A stretch of DNA of 64,000 nt from Nicotiana tabacum (Eukaryota; Streptophyta; Magnoliopsida; Solanales; Solanaceae). Location: positions 105,412,001 through 105,476,000 of the forward strand of contig NC_134102.1 of assembly GCF_000715075.1 (NCBI RefSeq), in the 5' to 3' direction. Of this stretch, positions 1 through 11,122 are shown in pieces; within the stretch, counting starts at the first letter, position 1; the number at the start of each line of letters is the position of its first letter. Below the pieces are notes generated by a model. It was given only the letters and a program-made list of their open reading frames with translations, had not been told where the DNA came from and did not search any database. Position numbers and translations under genes: made by a program.

Positions 1-338
1 TTCTTCCTTTATTAAGAGTGTTTTGTATGAGAGTTAAGTATTGTGAAGCACTTGTGTGAACCCTTTCTTTGGAGTGATCTTGTGAGGTTATTCTCTTAGG
101 GTATTTGGGATTAATTAGAGTGTTTACTCTAATTTTGTACTCTCTTTTGTACACTTATTGTTATAGTAAATTGCTCCTCTCCGCTTGTGGACGTAGGTCA
201 CTTTGACCGAACCATGTTAAATTTGTGTCTTCTTTATCTACTTTAATTGTCGTTATTATCAACTTCCATTGTCTTTGTTATTGTCATTATACCGTTGTTT
301 GGCTATATTCCGCACTACCCGGGTTCCCGATCCTAACA
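1..338 (+). repeat. Copia LTR, left copy (partial)
   Basis: This is the 3' part of an LTR and aligns throughout with the LTRs at 1715-2275 and 3652-4224. It ends in CCTAACA directly before the primer-binding site. The U3 part with the TATA box lies outside the window. Confidence 0.85.
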
Positions 339-341
339 AAT

Positions 342-353
342 TGATATCAGAGC
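342..353 (+). other. Primer-binding site, mutated
   Basis: TGATATCAGAGC corresponds to the plant initiator tRNA-Met primer site TGGTATCAGAGC with one G-to-A change, three bases after the LTR end. Confidence 0.75.
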
Positions 354-385
354 CGGATCAAACCGGGTATGTTTCAGTAGCCAAT

Positions 386-1636
386 ATGACTCTAACAAAG
401 ACCTATGTTGAAAAATTTGACCGAAGTGCAAACTTCGGAATGTGCCAATTAAAGATGGAAGCTATCCTAATTCAGGATGGCTTAGACTTGGCATTGCAAG
501 GAAAAGAGAAGAAGCCGGATAAAATGATGGATGAGGAGTTTGCCATCATAGATAAAAAGGCAAAAGCAGGTATTATTTTAAATCTCTCAAATGAGGTTTT
601 ACGTGAAGTTTCTATAGAAACCACAGTTAAAGGCATGTGAAAAAAATTGAAAACCTTATATATGAAGAGGACGGTGGAAAATAGACTTTACCTGAAGCAG
701 AAGCTTTATACAATTCGTATGGGTGAAGGTGCCTCTATTCTCTCTCATCTTGACACATTTGATTCCATTCTTATGGATTTGAGTAATATAGATGCTGAAA
801 TTAAAGATGAGGATCAAGCCGTGTTACTGCTTTGTTCTCTACCCCCATCTTTTAAGCATATAAGAGATACTATGCTTTATGCAAAGGATAATATCTCTTA
901 TAAGGATATTAAATCTATCTTAAAATCAAAGGAACAGATAGATAGTGATATTACTGGGGAAGCTAGTGGAACTCAAACGGAAGTTGGCTTGTTTGTTAGG
1001 GGCAAATCCGACTCCATATCCAGATACAATAATTTACAGTGTCGCTATTGTCATAAAAAAGGTCACATTATCTCCGAATGCTATAAGCTGAAAAATAAAG
1101 AAAAGCATAAAGAAAGAAAAAATGAGCACAAAAATACTGACACCGCCGAAGCTAGTGTAGCAACTGATGAGATTGAGGGAACTATATTTTTAGCAACTGA
1201 AACTAGTTTCAGATTAGACAATGAGTGAATTTTAGATTCCGGTTGTTCATATCATATGTGTCCTAGAAGGGACTTGTTTTCTACATATGATTCAGTTGCA
1301 GGTGGAGTTGTCCAATTGGGTAACAATGTTACTTGTAACGTTATTGGCAAAGGTACAATTTGGGTCAGAATGTACGATGATGTGGTGAGAACTCTCACCG
1401 ATGTTAGATATGTTCCTGAGTTGAAGAAAAATCTCATATCTTTGGGCACTTTAGAATCTCTTGGGTGCAAATTCACTGGTGAAGGTGGAGTTCTGAAAAT
1501 TTTTCAAGGTGCTCGTGTGATCATGAAAGCACACAGATCTGGTTCGTTGTATACTTTATTGGGCTCCACTGTTATAGGCCCTACTACAGTTTCGGTATCA
1601 GACAATTTATCTGATTTTGATAGTATTAAATTTTGA
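386..1636 (+). pseudogene. copia gag-protease, copy 1, two nonsense codons
   Basis: The reading frame matches the downstream copy almost throughout but is broken by two TGA codons, near 638 and 1226. Both stand where copy 2 has TGG (Trp), so each is a single G-to-A change. The start is taken at the ATG of [12 protein letters not shown], because upstream in-frame ATGs lie in the LTR. The order is a UBN2/retrotran_gag-type domain, a zinc knuckle with intact CX2CX4HX4C ([14 protein letters not shown], about 1040-1080), then the protease start with LDSGCSYHM near 1235. The product would be a capsid-like protein plus a protease. It ends without the rest of pol, followed by a polypurine tract. Confidence 0.8.
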
Positions 1637-1700
1637 CATATGCCCATTGAGGCTTTTGCGGAGAAGGTGGAGCAAATTTACTATATCATCCAAAATTAGG

Positions 1701-1714
1701 CGAAGGTGGAGATT
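1701..1714 (+). other. Polypurine tract
   Basis: CGAAGGTGGAGATT sits directly before the LTR start TGTAATATGG. It is repeated at 3638-3651 before the third LTR, which is the position expected for the plus-strand primer. Confidence 0.7.
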
Positions 1715-1733
1715 TGTAATATGGTCAAATTTT

Positions 1734-1861
1734 CATGACATTTGCCATGACATAATATCCATTATAATAAATTTGTGGTTCATGATATTTGCCATGACAT
1801 AATATCCATTATAATAAATTTGTGGATCATGCCATTTGCCATGACATAATATCCATTATTA
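1734..1861 (+). repeat. Three 47-bp tandem repeats in U3
   Basis: Units start CATGACATTTGCCATGACAT, with the inverted motif CATG...CATG, and repeat every 47 bp; the last is incomplete. They lie upstream of the TATA box, where copia elements such as Tnt1 keep repeated enhancers. An enhancer role is inference. The third LTR has the same three units (3671, 3718, 3765). Confidence 0.75.
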
Positions 1862-1878
1862 GGCCAAGGATTTCTTGC

Positions 1879-1886
1879 TATAAATA
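1879..1886 (+). promoter_or_regulatory. LTR TATA box
   Basis: TATAAATA within GCTATAAATAGAGG, about 20 bp downstream of the tandem U3 repeats. The same box is at 3816-3823 in the third LTR. It is probably the promoter for the gag unit downstream. Confidence 0.7.
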
Positions 1887-2278
1887 GAGGAGTTTCTCCT
1901 CATTTGCAAACACACTAACAAGACTTGTCTTCAATTCTTGTTTCTTCCTTTCTTCCTTTATTAAGAGTGTTTCGTATGAGAGTTAAGTATTGGGAAGCAC
2001 TTGTGTGAACCCTTTCTTTGGAGTGATCTTGTAAGGTTATTCTCTTAGGGTATTTGGGATTAATTAGAGTGTTTACTCTAATTTTTTACTCTTATTGTTA
2101 TAGTAAATTAATCCTCTCCGGTTGTGGACGTAGGTCACTTTGACCGAACCACGTTAAATTTGTGTCTTCTTTATCTACTTTAATTGTCGTTGTTATCAAC
2201 TTCCATTGTCTTTGTTATTGTCATTATACCGTTGTTTGGCTATATTTCGCACTACCCGGGTTCCCGATCCTAACAAAT

Positions 2279-2290
2279 TGGTATCAGAGC
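2279..2290 (+). other. Primer-binding site (tRNA-iMet)
   Basis: TGGTATCAGAGC is complementary to the 3' end of plant initiator tRNA-Met and starts three bases after the LTR end at 2275. Confidence 0.85.
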
Positions 2291-2322
2291 CGGATCAAAC
2301 CGGGTTTATTTCAGTAGCCAAT

Positions 2323-3573
2323 ATGACTTTAACAAAGACCTATGTTGAGAAATTTGACCGAAGTGCAAACTTCGGAATGTGCCAATTAAAGATGGAAGCT
2401 ATCCTAATTCAGGATGGCTTAGACTTGGCATTGCAAGGAAAAGAGAAGAAGCCGGATAAAATGACGGATGAGGAGTTTGCCATCATAGACAAAAAGGCAA
2501 AAGCAGGTATTATTTTAAATCTTTCAAATGAGGTTTTACGTGAAGTTTCTATAGAAACCACAGCTAAAGGCATGTGGGAAAAATTGAAAACCTTATATAT
2601 GAAGAGGACGGTGGAAAATAGACTTTACCTGAAGCAGAAGCTTTATACAATTCGTATGGGTGAATGTGCCTCTATTCTCTCTCATCTTGACACATTTGAT
2701 TTCATTTTTATGGATTTGAGTAATATAGATGCTGAAATTAAAGATGAGGATCAAGCCGTGTTACTGCTTTGTTCTCTACCCCCATCTTTTAAGCATATAA
2801 GAGATACTATGCTTTATGCAAAGAATAATATCTCTTATAAGGATATTAAATCTATCTTAAAATCAAAGGAACAGATAGATAGTGATATTACTGGGGAAGC
2901 TAGTGGAACTCAAGCGGAAGTTGGCTTGTTTGTTAGGGGCAAATCCGACTCCATATCCAGATACAATAATTTACAGTGTTGCTATTGTCATAAAAAAGGT
3001 TACATTATCTCCGAATGCTATAAGCTGAAAAATAAAGAAAAGCATAAGGAAATAAAAACTGAGCACAAAAATACTGACACCGCCGAAGCTAGTGTAGCAA
3101 CTGATGAGATTGAGGGAACTATATTTTTAGCAACTGAAACTAGTTTCAGATTAGACAATGAGTGGATTTTAGATTCCGGTTGTTCATATCATATGTGTCC
3201 TAGAAGGGACTTGTTTTCTACATATGATTCAGTTGCAGGTGGAGTTGTCCAATTGGGTAACAATGTTACTTGTAACGTTATTGGCAAAGGTACAATTCGG
3301 GTCAGAATGCACGATGATGTGGTGAGAACTCTCACCGATGTTAGATATGTTCCTGAGTTGAAGAAAAATCTCATATCTTTGGGCACTTTAGAATCTCTTG
3401 GGTGCAAATTCACTGGTGAAGGTGGAGTTCTGAAAATTTTTCAAGGTGCTCGTGTGATCATGAAAGCACACAGATCTGGTTCGTTGTATACTTTATTGGG
3501 CTCCACTGTTATAGGCCCTACTACAGTTTCGGTATCAGACAATTTGTCTGATTTTGATGGCATTAAATTTTGA
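2323..3573 (+). CDS. copia gag-protease, copy 2, open
   Basis: This is an uninterrupted 416-residue frame from the ATG of [12 protein letters not shown]; an in-frame ATG at 2206 would add 39 residues from the LTR and primer site and is less likely. It contains a capsid-type gag domain, a zinc-knuckle region and the beginning of a pol-type aspartic protease ([11 protein letters not shown], from about 3163), then a short tail ending in a stop. The zinc knuckle reads [14 protein letters not shown]: the metal-binding His is Tyr (CAC to TAC), so RNA binding is probably impaired. Integrase, RT and RNase H are absent. If expressed, it could only work with proteins supplied in trans. Confidence 0.85.
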   Translation: MTLTKTYVEKFDRSANFGMCQLKMEAILIQDGLDLALQGKEKKPDKMTDEEFAIIDKKAKAGIILNLSNEVLREVSIETTAKGMWEKLKTLYMKRTVENRLYLKQKLYTIRMGECASILSHLDTFDFIFMDLSNIDAEIKDEDQAVLLLCSLPPSFKHIRDTMLYAKNNISYKDIKSILKSKEQIDSDITGEASGTQAEVGLFVRGKSDSISRYNNLQCCYCHKKGYIISECYKLKNKEKHKEIKTEHKNTDTAEASVATDEIEGTIFLATETSFRLDNEWILDSGCSYHMCPRRDLFSTYDSVAGGVVQLGNNVTCNVIGKGTIRVRMHDDVVRTLTDVRYVPELKKNLISLGTLESLGCKFTGEGGVLKIFQGARVIMKAHRSGSLYTLLGSTVIGPTTVSVSDNLSDFDGIKF

Positions 3574-3651
3574 CATATGCCCATTGGGACTTTTGCGGTG
3601 AAGGTGGAGCAAATTTACTATATCATCCAAAATTAGGCGAAGGTGGAGATT

Positions 3652-4224
3652 TGTAATATGGCCAAATTTTCATGACATTTGTCATGACATAATATCCATT
3701 ATAACAAATTTGTGGTTCATGACATTTGTCATGACATATTATCCATTATAACAAATTTGTGGATCATGCCATTTGCCATGACATAATATCCATTATTAGG
3801 CCAAGGATTTCTTGCTATAAATAGAGGAGTTTCTCCTCATTTGCAAACACACTAACAAGACTTGTCTTCAATTCTTGTTTCTTCCTTTCTTCCTTTATTA
3901 AGAGTGTTTTGTATGAGAGTTAAGTATTGGGAAGCACTTGTGTGAACCCTTTCTTTGGAGTGATCTTGTGAGGTTATTCTCTTAGGGTATTTGGGATTAA
4001 TTAGAGTGTTTACTCTAATTTTGTACTCTCTTTTGTACTCTTATTGTTATAGTAAATTGCTCCTCTCCGCTTGTGGACGTAGGTCACTTTGACCGAACCA
4101 CGTTAAATTTGTGTCTTCTTTATCTACTTTAATTGTCGTTGTTATCAACTTCCATTGTCTTTGTTATTGCCATTATACCGTTGTTTGGCTATATTCTGCA
4201 CTACCCGGATTCCCGATCCTAACA
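3652..4224 (+). repeat. Copia LTR, right copy
   Basis: 573 bp, preceded by the polypurine tract at 3638-3651 and ending CCTAACA. It carries the same three 47-bp U3 units and a TATA box at 3816-3823. It is the right boundary of the array. Confidence 0.85.
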
Positions 4225-6157
4225 ACTATGGTAAGCAATGACATAATTAATGGTAAGAAAATTAAAATCGTGTAGGAAGAAAACCGACTGGTTATATCAT
4301 AGGAAACATTAGATTGGATGGATAGTGATTGAATAATACATGTACGGGCCTTAAGAAATGTTGATAAAATTGCATTATTATGACTTATGAGATATTGAAG
4401 AAGAATTGTGAGGGATTGCCCCTAAAGGAGACATCATAAATACCAATTGGACAAAATAATAAAAATGTGGCTACTTTTGGTTGGTTCTTATCCAACCAAT
4501 TCTTTATCCTCCTAATTTCCTTATTGTACTAACAAACAATTGAGTTTTTTATTGGACTTCTCCAATTAAGAGAAGAGCTAGTGATATCTTTATCCTCCTT
4601 ATATATAGAGTAATAACCGGGGGGGTGGGGGTGTTTGGGGGGGGGGCGAGAGCAACTTTGCCATCTGTTAATCATTGATTAAATTTTTGGTCTAATCTAT
4701 TAACTAATGAGAAATTTTTTTATTTTTTCCCTTAACACTTGATGATATTTTAACATGAGAGTAATTTTTAAATCATATTCAAAAATTGGAGGGCAAAAAT
4801 AAGGTATAATTACTTTTAGCTCACGTCAGAAACTATTTATATTTGGTAACCGAAAAAATATATAAAATTTATATAATTTTTGTATATAACATACATAATA
4901 TATATATATATATTAAAAATATATATTTTTCGACTATTATTTTAAAAGTAACTATAAATATCATTATCCTGCATAAAAATTATACTACTATTTTTTGAAC
5001 ACACGATAGTGTTTCGCTAATGACAAGTACATATGCAAGACGATTTGTGAACTACAAAGGCATCAAAAGTGTAATGGATGACAAAATTAAATAATTATAT
5101 ATAGTTAGGTAAATTTGGACCTGTTAAAAAAAACATAATTTTTAGTTAATATTGTTATTAGAAAATGATTTAGTTTTTTTTTGTATTATTTCTCATTAAA
5201 TAATTCATCTTTTCCTGGAACAATATGTGAGTAATTTTCTCGCTTATAGTTTATATTAATAGATAATTCAAATGTTTACCTCCTTTGCTTTAAAAAAGGA
5301 AACAGGAAAACGCAGTACAAATATTGATGTGATGGTGACTAAGGACCAGCTAGCCACAGTAGGCTTATCCAAATCTTCCTAACAATGTAATAAAAAGTCT
5401 AAAGCTTCAATTTTGGCCGTTGTGGGTCCCAATACTCATTAGTATCTTCTTAAGATAAGATTTGATTAGATCTTTGTCCTAACTTCCCTCTCTCCTCCAT
5501 AATTTACTCTTAACCATCTTCTTGTGTTTCTAAATGTCACCTCAACCTCGTACGTTTTGCATTTATTAGGGGAAACTCATTATCTAGAAACTAGTGAAAA
5601 TCATTTTCTTCTACATTAATTTGTATATAATTATTAAATAAATACAAGAAACAATTTGTTTACAATATAAGAACAAAATAATTTAAAGAAAGTTTTTTTT
5701 TTTTTTAATAAGAGAGAAAACCTCCCATCGCTATAATCTCGGTCACAACTTCTGCCCTTCGGATAAGTATTTTGTGGTGAACACTTTGTGCTCAATATGT
5801 AAAGGAAGTTTCTCGGTGTATAATAATTTGTCTTTTTCAATAGTAAGAAAACATCCTGCATAAAGCTCCAATGATGGAATTTATAAATAGTTACATAAAA
5901 AGGCTTAATTAAGAGACGAAAAGTATACATCACACTATATATTACTTTCCAGTATCATTTTATATGATATGTTTTTGTTTTAAGTTTGTTTCAAAAATAA
6001 TGTCATAATTATTATATTTATAACTATTTAATCTTATCATTTCATATAGAGATCAGCATGTAGCACTAGTATATTCTCGTATTTTCATTTGTTAGATTTA
6101 TAATATTACTTGTTGTTTCTTTTGTTTCAATCATCTTTTTTTTTTAACCGTTTTGAG
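4225..6157. other. AT-rich intergenic DNA, no gene seen
   Basis: No ORF shows recognisable protein features on either strand. The stretch contains a G-run at 4619-4646 and a short AT repeat near 4891-4913. Confidence 0.6.
4619..4646 (+). repeat. G-rich tract
   Basis: Runs of five or more G separated by single T or TGTTT, in otherwise AT-rich DNA. It could form a quadruplex or could be a sequencing or assembly weak spot. Confidence 0.6.
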
Positions 6158-6525
6158 GGTGAAATTCAAAAATAGTCAGATTTACAAGTGTTAATTAAAA
6201 AATAGCCACAATTTAAAAAATAATTAAAATTTAGCTACTTTTCATGTAAAAATAAATGTGAACGAAAATACTGTTCAAAATTCGAAAAATATTCCAGCAT
6301 AATATACTGGAGTTCAAATTTTTTATATGTGAACTTCTAACATAATATACTGGAGTTCCAGCATAATATGTTGTAAGTTCATACACATGTGCTCCAATCT
6401 CAAGTATATTATACTGGAACTTTCCGTGTTGCAGCAAAATATTAGCTATTTTTCAATGACTTTACAAACGCTGGCTATTTTTCAATTACCAGTCCAAAAA
6501 CAGGCTAGCCCATGCTATTTTCACC
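6158..6525. mobile_element. Probable MITE
   Basis: The ends are imperfect inverted repeats: GGTGAAATTCAAAAATAG at the left and CTATTTTCACC at the right. Inside, the phrase AGCATAATATACTGGAGTTC recurs with variants in both orientations (about 6295-6415). There is no coding capacity. Similar TTTGAG words flank both ends, but the target duplication is not exact, so the superfamily is left open. Confidence 0.55.
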
Positions 6526-7166
6526 TGATTTGAGGGTCTATCAGAATCAGTCTCTCCACCTTCTCAAAATAGAGTAAAGTCTTTATATACGGAATCCTTC
6601 TCAAATCCTACTTATAAAAATATACGGGGTATGCTATTATTATTGTTGTACTTCATATAAAAATCTAATCTATTTATGAAAAGAGAAAAATACGAACAGA
6701 CTTGTGAAACTCTTAAAAATGCTCATCTAATTAATAATAGTAGCGGTAATTTTTGGTAGTACTATTTTATGAGACAGCAGGAATAGTTTTTAAGGTCAAC
6801 CCGAGAAGATTGAGAGTTTTGAAAGTTGAATTGTCCAACAGAAACTTGGGAAAGCATCAAACGGCCACGTATTCCCTATAAAAAGAGGTTAAGGATTTGG
6901 TTTACCTTTCAATCACGTGGATATGACTCACCATTTCTTGGGATAATCCATTTCTAATCTCTTCTTTGCTTTCTTCTTTCTTTTTTCCTTTATAAAAATA
7001 TTTTTCTTGGATCAACCTAATCATAGAAACTTCAAGCCCCACAAATTCATTTTCAATCCGCACAAACTTTTAATTATTGTATTAGTGCTATTGTTATTAA
7101 CTCCGTCTATGCGCTTCGACTAATGTGAAAAAATTTGTAAGGGTGTGAATGCAAAATTTACACATT
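6526..7166. other. Intergenic DNA left of the copia insertion
   Basis: No coding region seen. A TATA-like CTATAAAAAGAGG near 6877 and a CACGTG near 6915 are present without a credible downstream ORF. Confidence 0.45.
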
Positions 7167-7495
7167 TGTTATGAAATATAGTTCAGAGTAACAATATAGA
7201 ACAACAAAAAACAAGTTAAGAGATATAGATAGATATATATGAGAGATTCTTATTTGTTCTTTAATTGTGTTGATCTTTCAATCTATTACAAGACTTTTAT
7301 ATAGACATAAAAAATGAAGAAATATGTCATTAAGCATTTGAGATCATGGAGGAAGATCATGGGGAGGTTATGGAGTTACAGTCATAACTCCATAAGTATT
7401 TTAGTAGTGAAAGTTATGGAGATAATGGAGAAGAGTAATGAGCAATACTCCTTTGGTGGTTATGGACATCCACCATAATTCAAGATTTTATAACA
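7167..7495 (-). repeat. 3' LTR of the minus-strand copia
   Basis: 329 bp, aligned nearly throughout with 14670-15010; TG...CA ends on either strand. Confidence 0.85.
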
Positions 7496-7506
7496 CTCCC
7501 CCTTGG
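7496..7506 (-). other. Polypurine tract
   Basis: On the minus strand CCAAGGGGGAG immediately precedes the LTR start TGTTATAAAATC. It fixes the element's direction. Confidence 0.75.
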
Positions 7507-7839
7507 ATGTCCATAGATAATGTGCCTCGTTAAAACCTTATGGAAAAAAAATCTTAGTGAAGGAAAAATAGTACACATATCATGTAATACGCATTGCTTG
7601 CTGACTCATTAAAAATCTTGCAAGAAAAACCCAGTGAGATAAAATCGTAGCTAAGGAAAAAAGAGTACAACGCGTATTTACCTCCCCCTGATAAAAATAT
7701 CAATTTATTTCACCAATATGATGTGTTCCGATCCTGTATACCAACTTCTCAAATGTTGAGGTTGATCATGCTTCGTTGAATAGAATCACCAAATTATCAA
7801 GCGAACAAATTTATTGAACATCTATTTCACCGTTCGATG

Positions 7840-8903
7840 AAGATTGTGTCTGATAAAGAATTTTGATGAAATATATGATTTATTTTGTCTCCATCAATAT
7901 ATCATTCTTTCAATTGAGATAAGCAAACATCATCGTCTTCACTGTTATTGGAGTCTTCTCTTCAAAGAAAAGTCACACATCGGTTCTGTGTTGAGTTACT
8001 TGATTTATCAGTTGCTAGTATATTGACATGACTTGAATAAATATCAACAATTGATTGCCGTGTGCAATAATAATATGGCAGTACCCTCATATACAAATAG
8101 ATTATTTGAAGAACGAACTTCGGAAAATGCCTGCATTTGCGTAACCAACAAAACTTTGGCAATATTTGTTAGAATAAATAAATCTATATCAAGGATTCCT
8201 TTTGCAATATAATCCCAATAGTTTTCCAATATCTTCATATAGGAATAAAACTATATCTTGCTAGTATATTGTTATACTCATAGTTCTAGCAAGATACATT
8301 AGTGCACCAATTGCACTACACACAAAACAAATCATGTACGCCATGATCGTTCTAATTCACATAAGAATTTGCTGAAGCTTTATTTAATAAATTTCTTGGG
8401 AACCTTAATATGCTTCAGAACAATTTAAATCCTTTAATGATTTCCATTATACGCATATTAAGTTTTTCTTGTATCGCCAGATTAAAACCTGAAATGACTA
8501 CATCCACCACAAGAGAACATGTCTCTATATAATTAATGCCAGGATACTTACAAACCTTTTTGTGTCACAAGTCATCTTTATGCCTATCAACTTGACCTTT
8601 TTCGCACAAGAACACATTTATACCACTGCTAGCTTTATACTTTCAGGTGTTGGGACTATCTGTCCAACTTTACATTTTTTAGGTGAAGTCAATTTTTATT
8701 GCGTATTTTTCATTTGGTCAATCATTTATCTGTCCAAATTTCACGACAGATTTAAGTTCAAGATCCTCATCAGTATTAATAATATTGAGCGCTACATTAT
8801 ATTAACAATATTGTCGATCATCATTTTATATCGGTTCCATCGTTACACAAATAAGACATAATTTATTGAGCTATGTTTATCTCATTACTTTCAGGTATCT
8901 AAG
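7840..8903 (-). pseudogene. copia RT/RNase H remnant
   Basis: Read on the minus strand with frame changes, fragments resemble the C-terminal third of copia pol: NYWDYIAKGILDIDLFI, a GYANAG-like RNase H segment near 8110-8140 and LFVYEGTAI just after it. Around 8770-8800, NVALNIINTDEDLEL matches the linker between integrase and RT. Stops and frameshifts are frequent, so no product is expected. The gene continues at 11878 beyond the inserted solo LTR. Confidence 0.65.
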
Positions 8904-9635
8904 TGTAATGACCCGGCCGGTCGTTTTGAATATTATAATCCAATTTTCCCATTTACTGCTTAATTTATGCCTTGCTATTGATTTATGACTTATCGAGTTA
9001 GTTGGTTCGGGTCCGGAAGGAATTCGGAGTGAAATGAGACACTTAGTCTCATAATTAAAAAGAATTAAGTTAGAAAAGTGGACCGGATATGGACCTATAT
9101 GTAAACGACCTCAGATTCGAATTCTGATAATTCCAATAGCTCTGTATGATGATTTCAGACTTGGGAGCGTATCCGGAAGAATTTTTGGAGGTCCGTAGAG
9201 GAATTAGACTTGAAATGCCGAAAGTTGAATTTTTGGGACGTTTGACCGAGGGGTTGACTTTTTGATATCGGGGTCGAAATCCGATTCTGAAAATTTTAAT
9301 AGGTATGTTATGTCATTTATGACTTGTGTGCAAAATTTGAGGTCAATCAGACGTGATTTGATAGGTTTCGGCGTTATTTGTAGAAATTAGAAATTTCAAA
9401 GTTCAATAGGCTTGAATTGAGGCGTAATTCATGGTTTTAGCGTTGTTTGAGGTGATTTGAGGATTCGACTAAGTTCGTATGATGTTTTAGGACTTATTGG
9501 TATATTTAGTTGAGGTCCCGAGGGTCTCGGGTGAGCTTTGGATGGTTAACGGATCAAAAATTGAACTACAACAGCTGCTGCAATTTCCTTATGTTGGAAA
9601 TTTCTTCTGCCAGATTCGAGCCCAGAAATCTCTCA

Positions 9636-9925
9636 GAATCGAGCCCAGATGTAAGCCCAGATCGAGCCCAGGGTCGAGGTCCACGATCGAAGCTATGATC
9701 GAGCCCAGGTTCGAGGGTCACGGTCGAAGGCAGGGTCGAAGACATGATCGAAGGCCAGGGTCGAGGGCCATGATCGAGGATCAGGATCAAAGCCACGATC
9801 GAGGCCTAGGATCGAGGGCCAGGATCGAGGACCAGGATCGAGGGCCAGGATCGAGGCCCAGGATCGAGGCCTAGGATCGAGGACCTCGATCGAAGGCCAA
9901 GATCGAAGGCCAAGATCGAGGCAAA
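9636..9925 (+). repeat. GATCGAGG-word array in the solo LTR
   Basis: Short units of the type CCAGGATCGAGG(C/G)C repeat with small changes, giving a run of GATCGA palindromes. ORFs here are by-products of the repeat. It starts about 730 bp from the LTR 5' end. Confidence 0.85.
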
Positions 9926-10914
9926 ACCGAGATTGTCTGGGCAGAATTATAAAAATAGGGACTTCGTCCCATTCGCCATTTTTGACAAATTGGAGCTTGA
10001 GGAGAGGCGATTTTTGATATATTTTCAAGGAAAACTTGAGGTAAGTCCCTTGTGATCATTTTTACTCCATAATATTTAATTATCATCGAATAATCCGACT
10101 AGATTACATGATTTTGAGGTGTAAATTAGAGATTGGAACTTAGAAATTTGAAAATTAGATTTGTAGATTTGAGGGTCGAGTTGAGGTCGGATTTTGGTCA
10201 AATTGGTATTGGTAGAATCATGGTTGAATGAGCTTTCGGATTTTATAACTTTTGTCGGGTTCCGAGACGTGGGCCCCACAGGCGATTTTTGAGCTAAATT
10301 TTAGATTTTTATGAAAAATTAGTATTTTCTTATGGAATTAATTCCAATAAATTTTATTGACTGAAACAAATTATTTGTGACTAGATTCGGGTCATTCGGA
10401 GGCCGATTTGCGAGGCAAAGACATAGCAGAGTAAAGAGTTTCACGTTTTAAGGTAAGTAACAGTTTTAAATATGATCTTGAGGGTATTAAACCCCCGAAT
10501 TTTGGTATCATGTGATTATTTTGGAGGTGATGCACATGCTAGGTGACGGGCGTGTGGGCGTGCACCGAGGGGATTGTTACTTGGTCCGTCCCGGAAAACT
10601 GTAAAGTTGAATAATTTATTGTTAGCTATATGCTCTCTATGTGTTGATAAAATTTGACTGTAAATCATGTTAGAAATCATGCTTAGGATATGTGATAGTA
10701 CTGTTGGGACCCACAGAGATCGCGTACTTGTTGAATTGCCATATGTACTCAGTCTCAGCTTTTACTTGCACATTTTATCTCAGTCTTTGTTATTATTATT
10801 GATACATCATATCATTGTTGTTTGGACTGATTTCATGATTATTAAGAGCCCGAGAGACTGGAGAGATTTATGACTGAGTGAGGCTGAGGGCCTGATTGTG
10901 AGATATTGATGCTA

Positions 10915-11122
10915 TAGCATGTGAGTTATCCGTGCAGCACGTGAGTTGGCCGTGCAGATCCTTATATTATACTATAACATGTGAGTTGACCGTGCAGTAC
11001 GTGAGTTGGCCATGCGGATCCTTATATTATACTATAGCATGTGAGTTGGCCGTACGGATTCAGATATTTATATTATGGCACGTGAGTTGTCCGTGCAGCA
11101 CGTGAGTTATCCGTGCAGTTTA
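10915..11122 (+). repeat. Hairpin array in the solo LTR
   Basis: Repeats of GCACG-TGAGTTGGC-CGTGC, a 5-bp stem around a 9-base loop, alternate with spacers such as AGATCCTTATATTATAC. Two adjacent perfect stems lie near 11078-11120. Several units have one mismatch or a G-T pair. Confidence 0.75.

Larger units (their letters stand above)
1715..2275 (+). repeat. Copia LTR, middle copy
   Basis: 561 bp, TG...CA ends, closely similar to 3652-4224; it lacks about 12 bp of a TGTACTCTC duplication found there. It serves as 3' LTR of unit 1 and 5' LTR of unit 2. The U3 part has three 47-bp tandem units starting at 1734, 1781 and 1828. Confidence 0.85.
1..4224 (+). mobile_element. Tandem TR-GAG-like copia array (LTR-gag-LTR-gag-LTR)
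   Basis: Three copies of one LTR alternate with two internal units that each carry only gag plus an aspartic-protease segment, then a polypurine tract and the next LTR. No integrase, reverse transcriptase or RNase H is present. The two complete LTRs begin TGTAATATGG and end CCTAACA, and the tRNA-iMet-type primer site follows. This matches the published TR-GAG class of non-autonomous elements, which would depend on an autonomous copia relative. Shared LTRs between units suggest unequal recombination between two copies. The left LTR is cut by the window edge, so no target duplication can be checked; the right flank starts ACTATGG. Confidence 0.85.

Noticed and set aside
6870..6935. Host gene promoter (CTATAAAAAGAGG with a CACGTG)
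   Set aside because: No plausible ORF follows before the copia insertion at 7167, so the motifs alone are not enough.
9497..9874. 125-codon Arg/Gly/Asp-rich plus-strand ORF
   Set aside because: It is a by-product of the GATCGAGG repeat; all frames on both strands stay open there and the protein is only the repeat translated.
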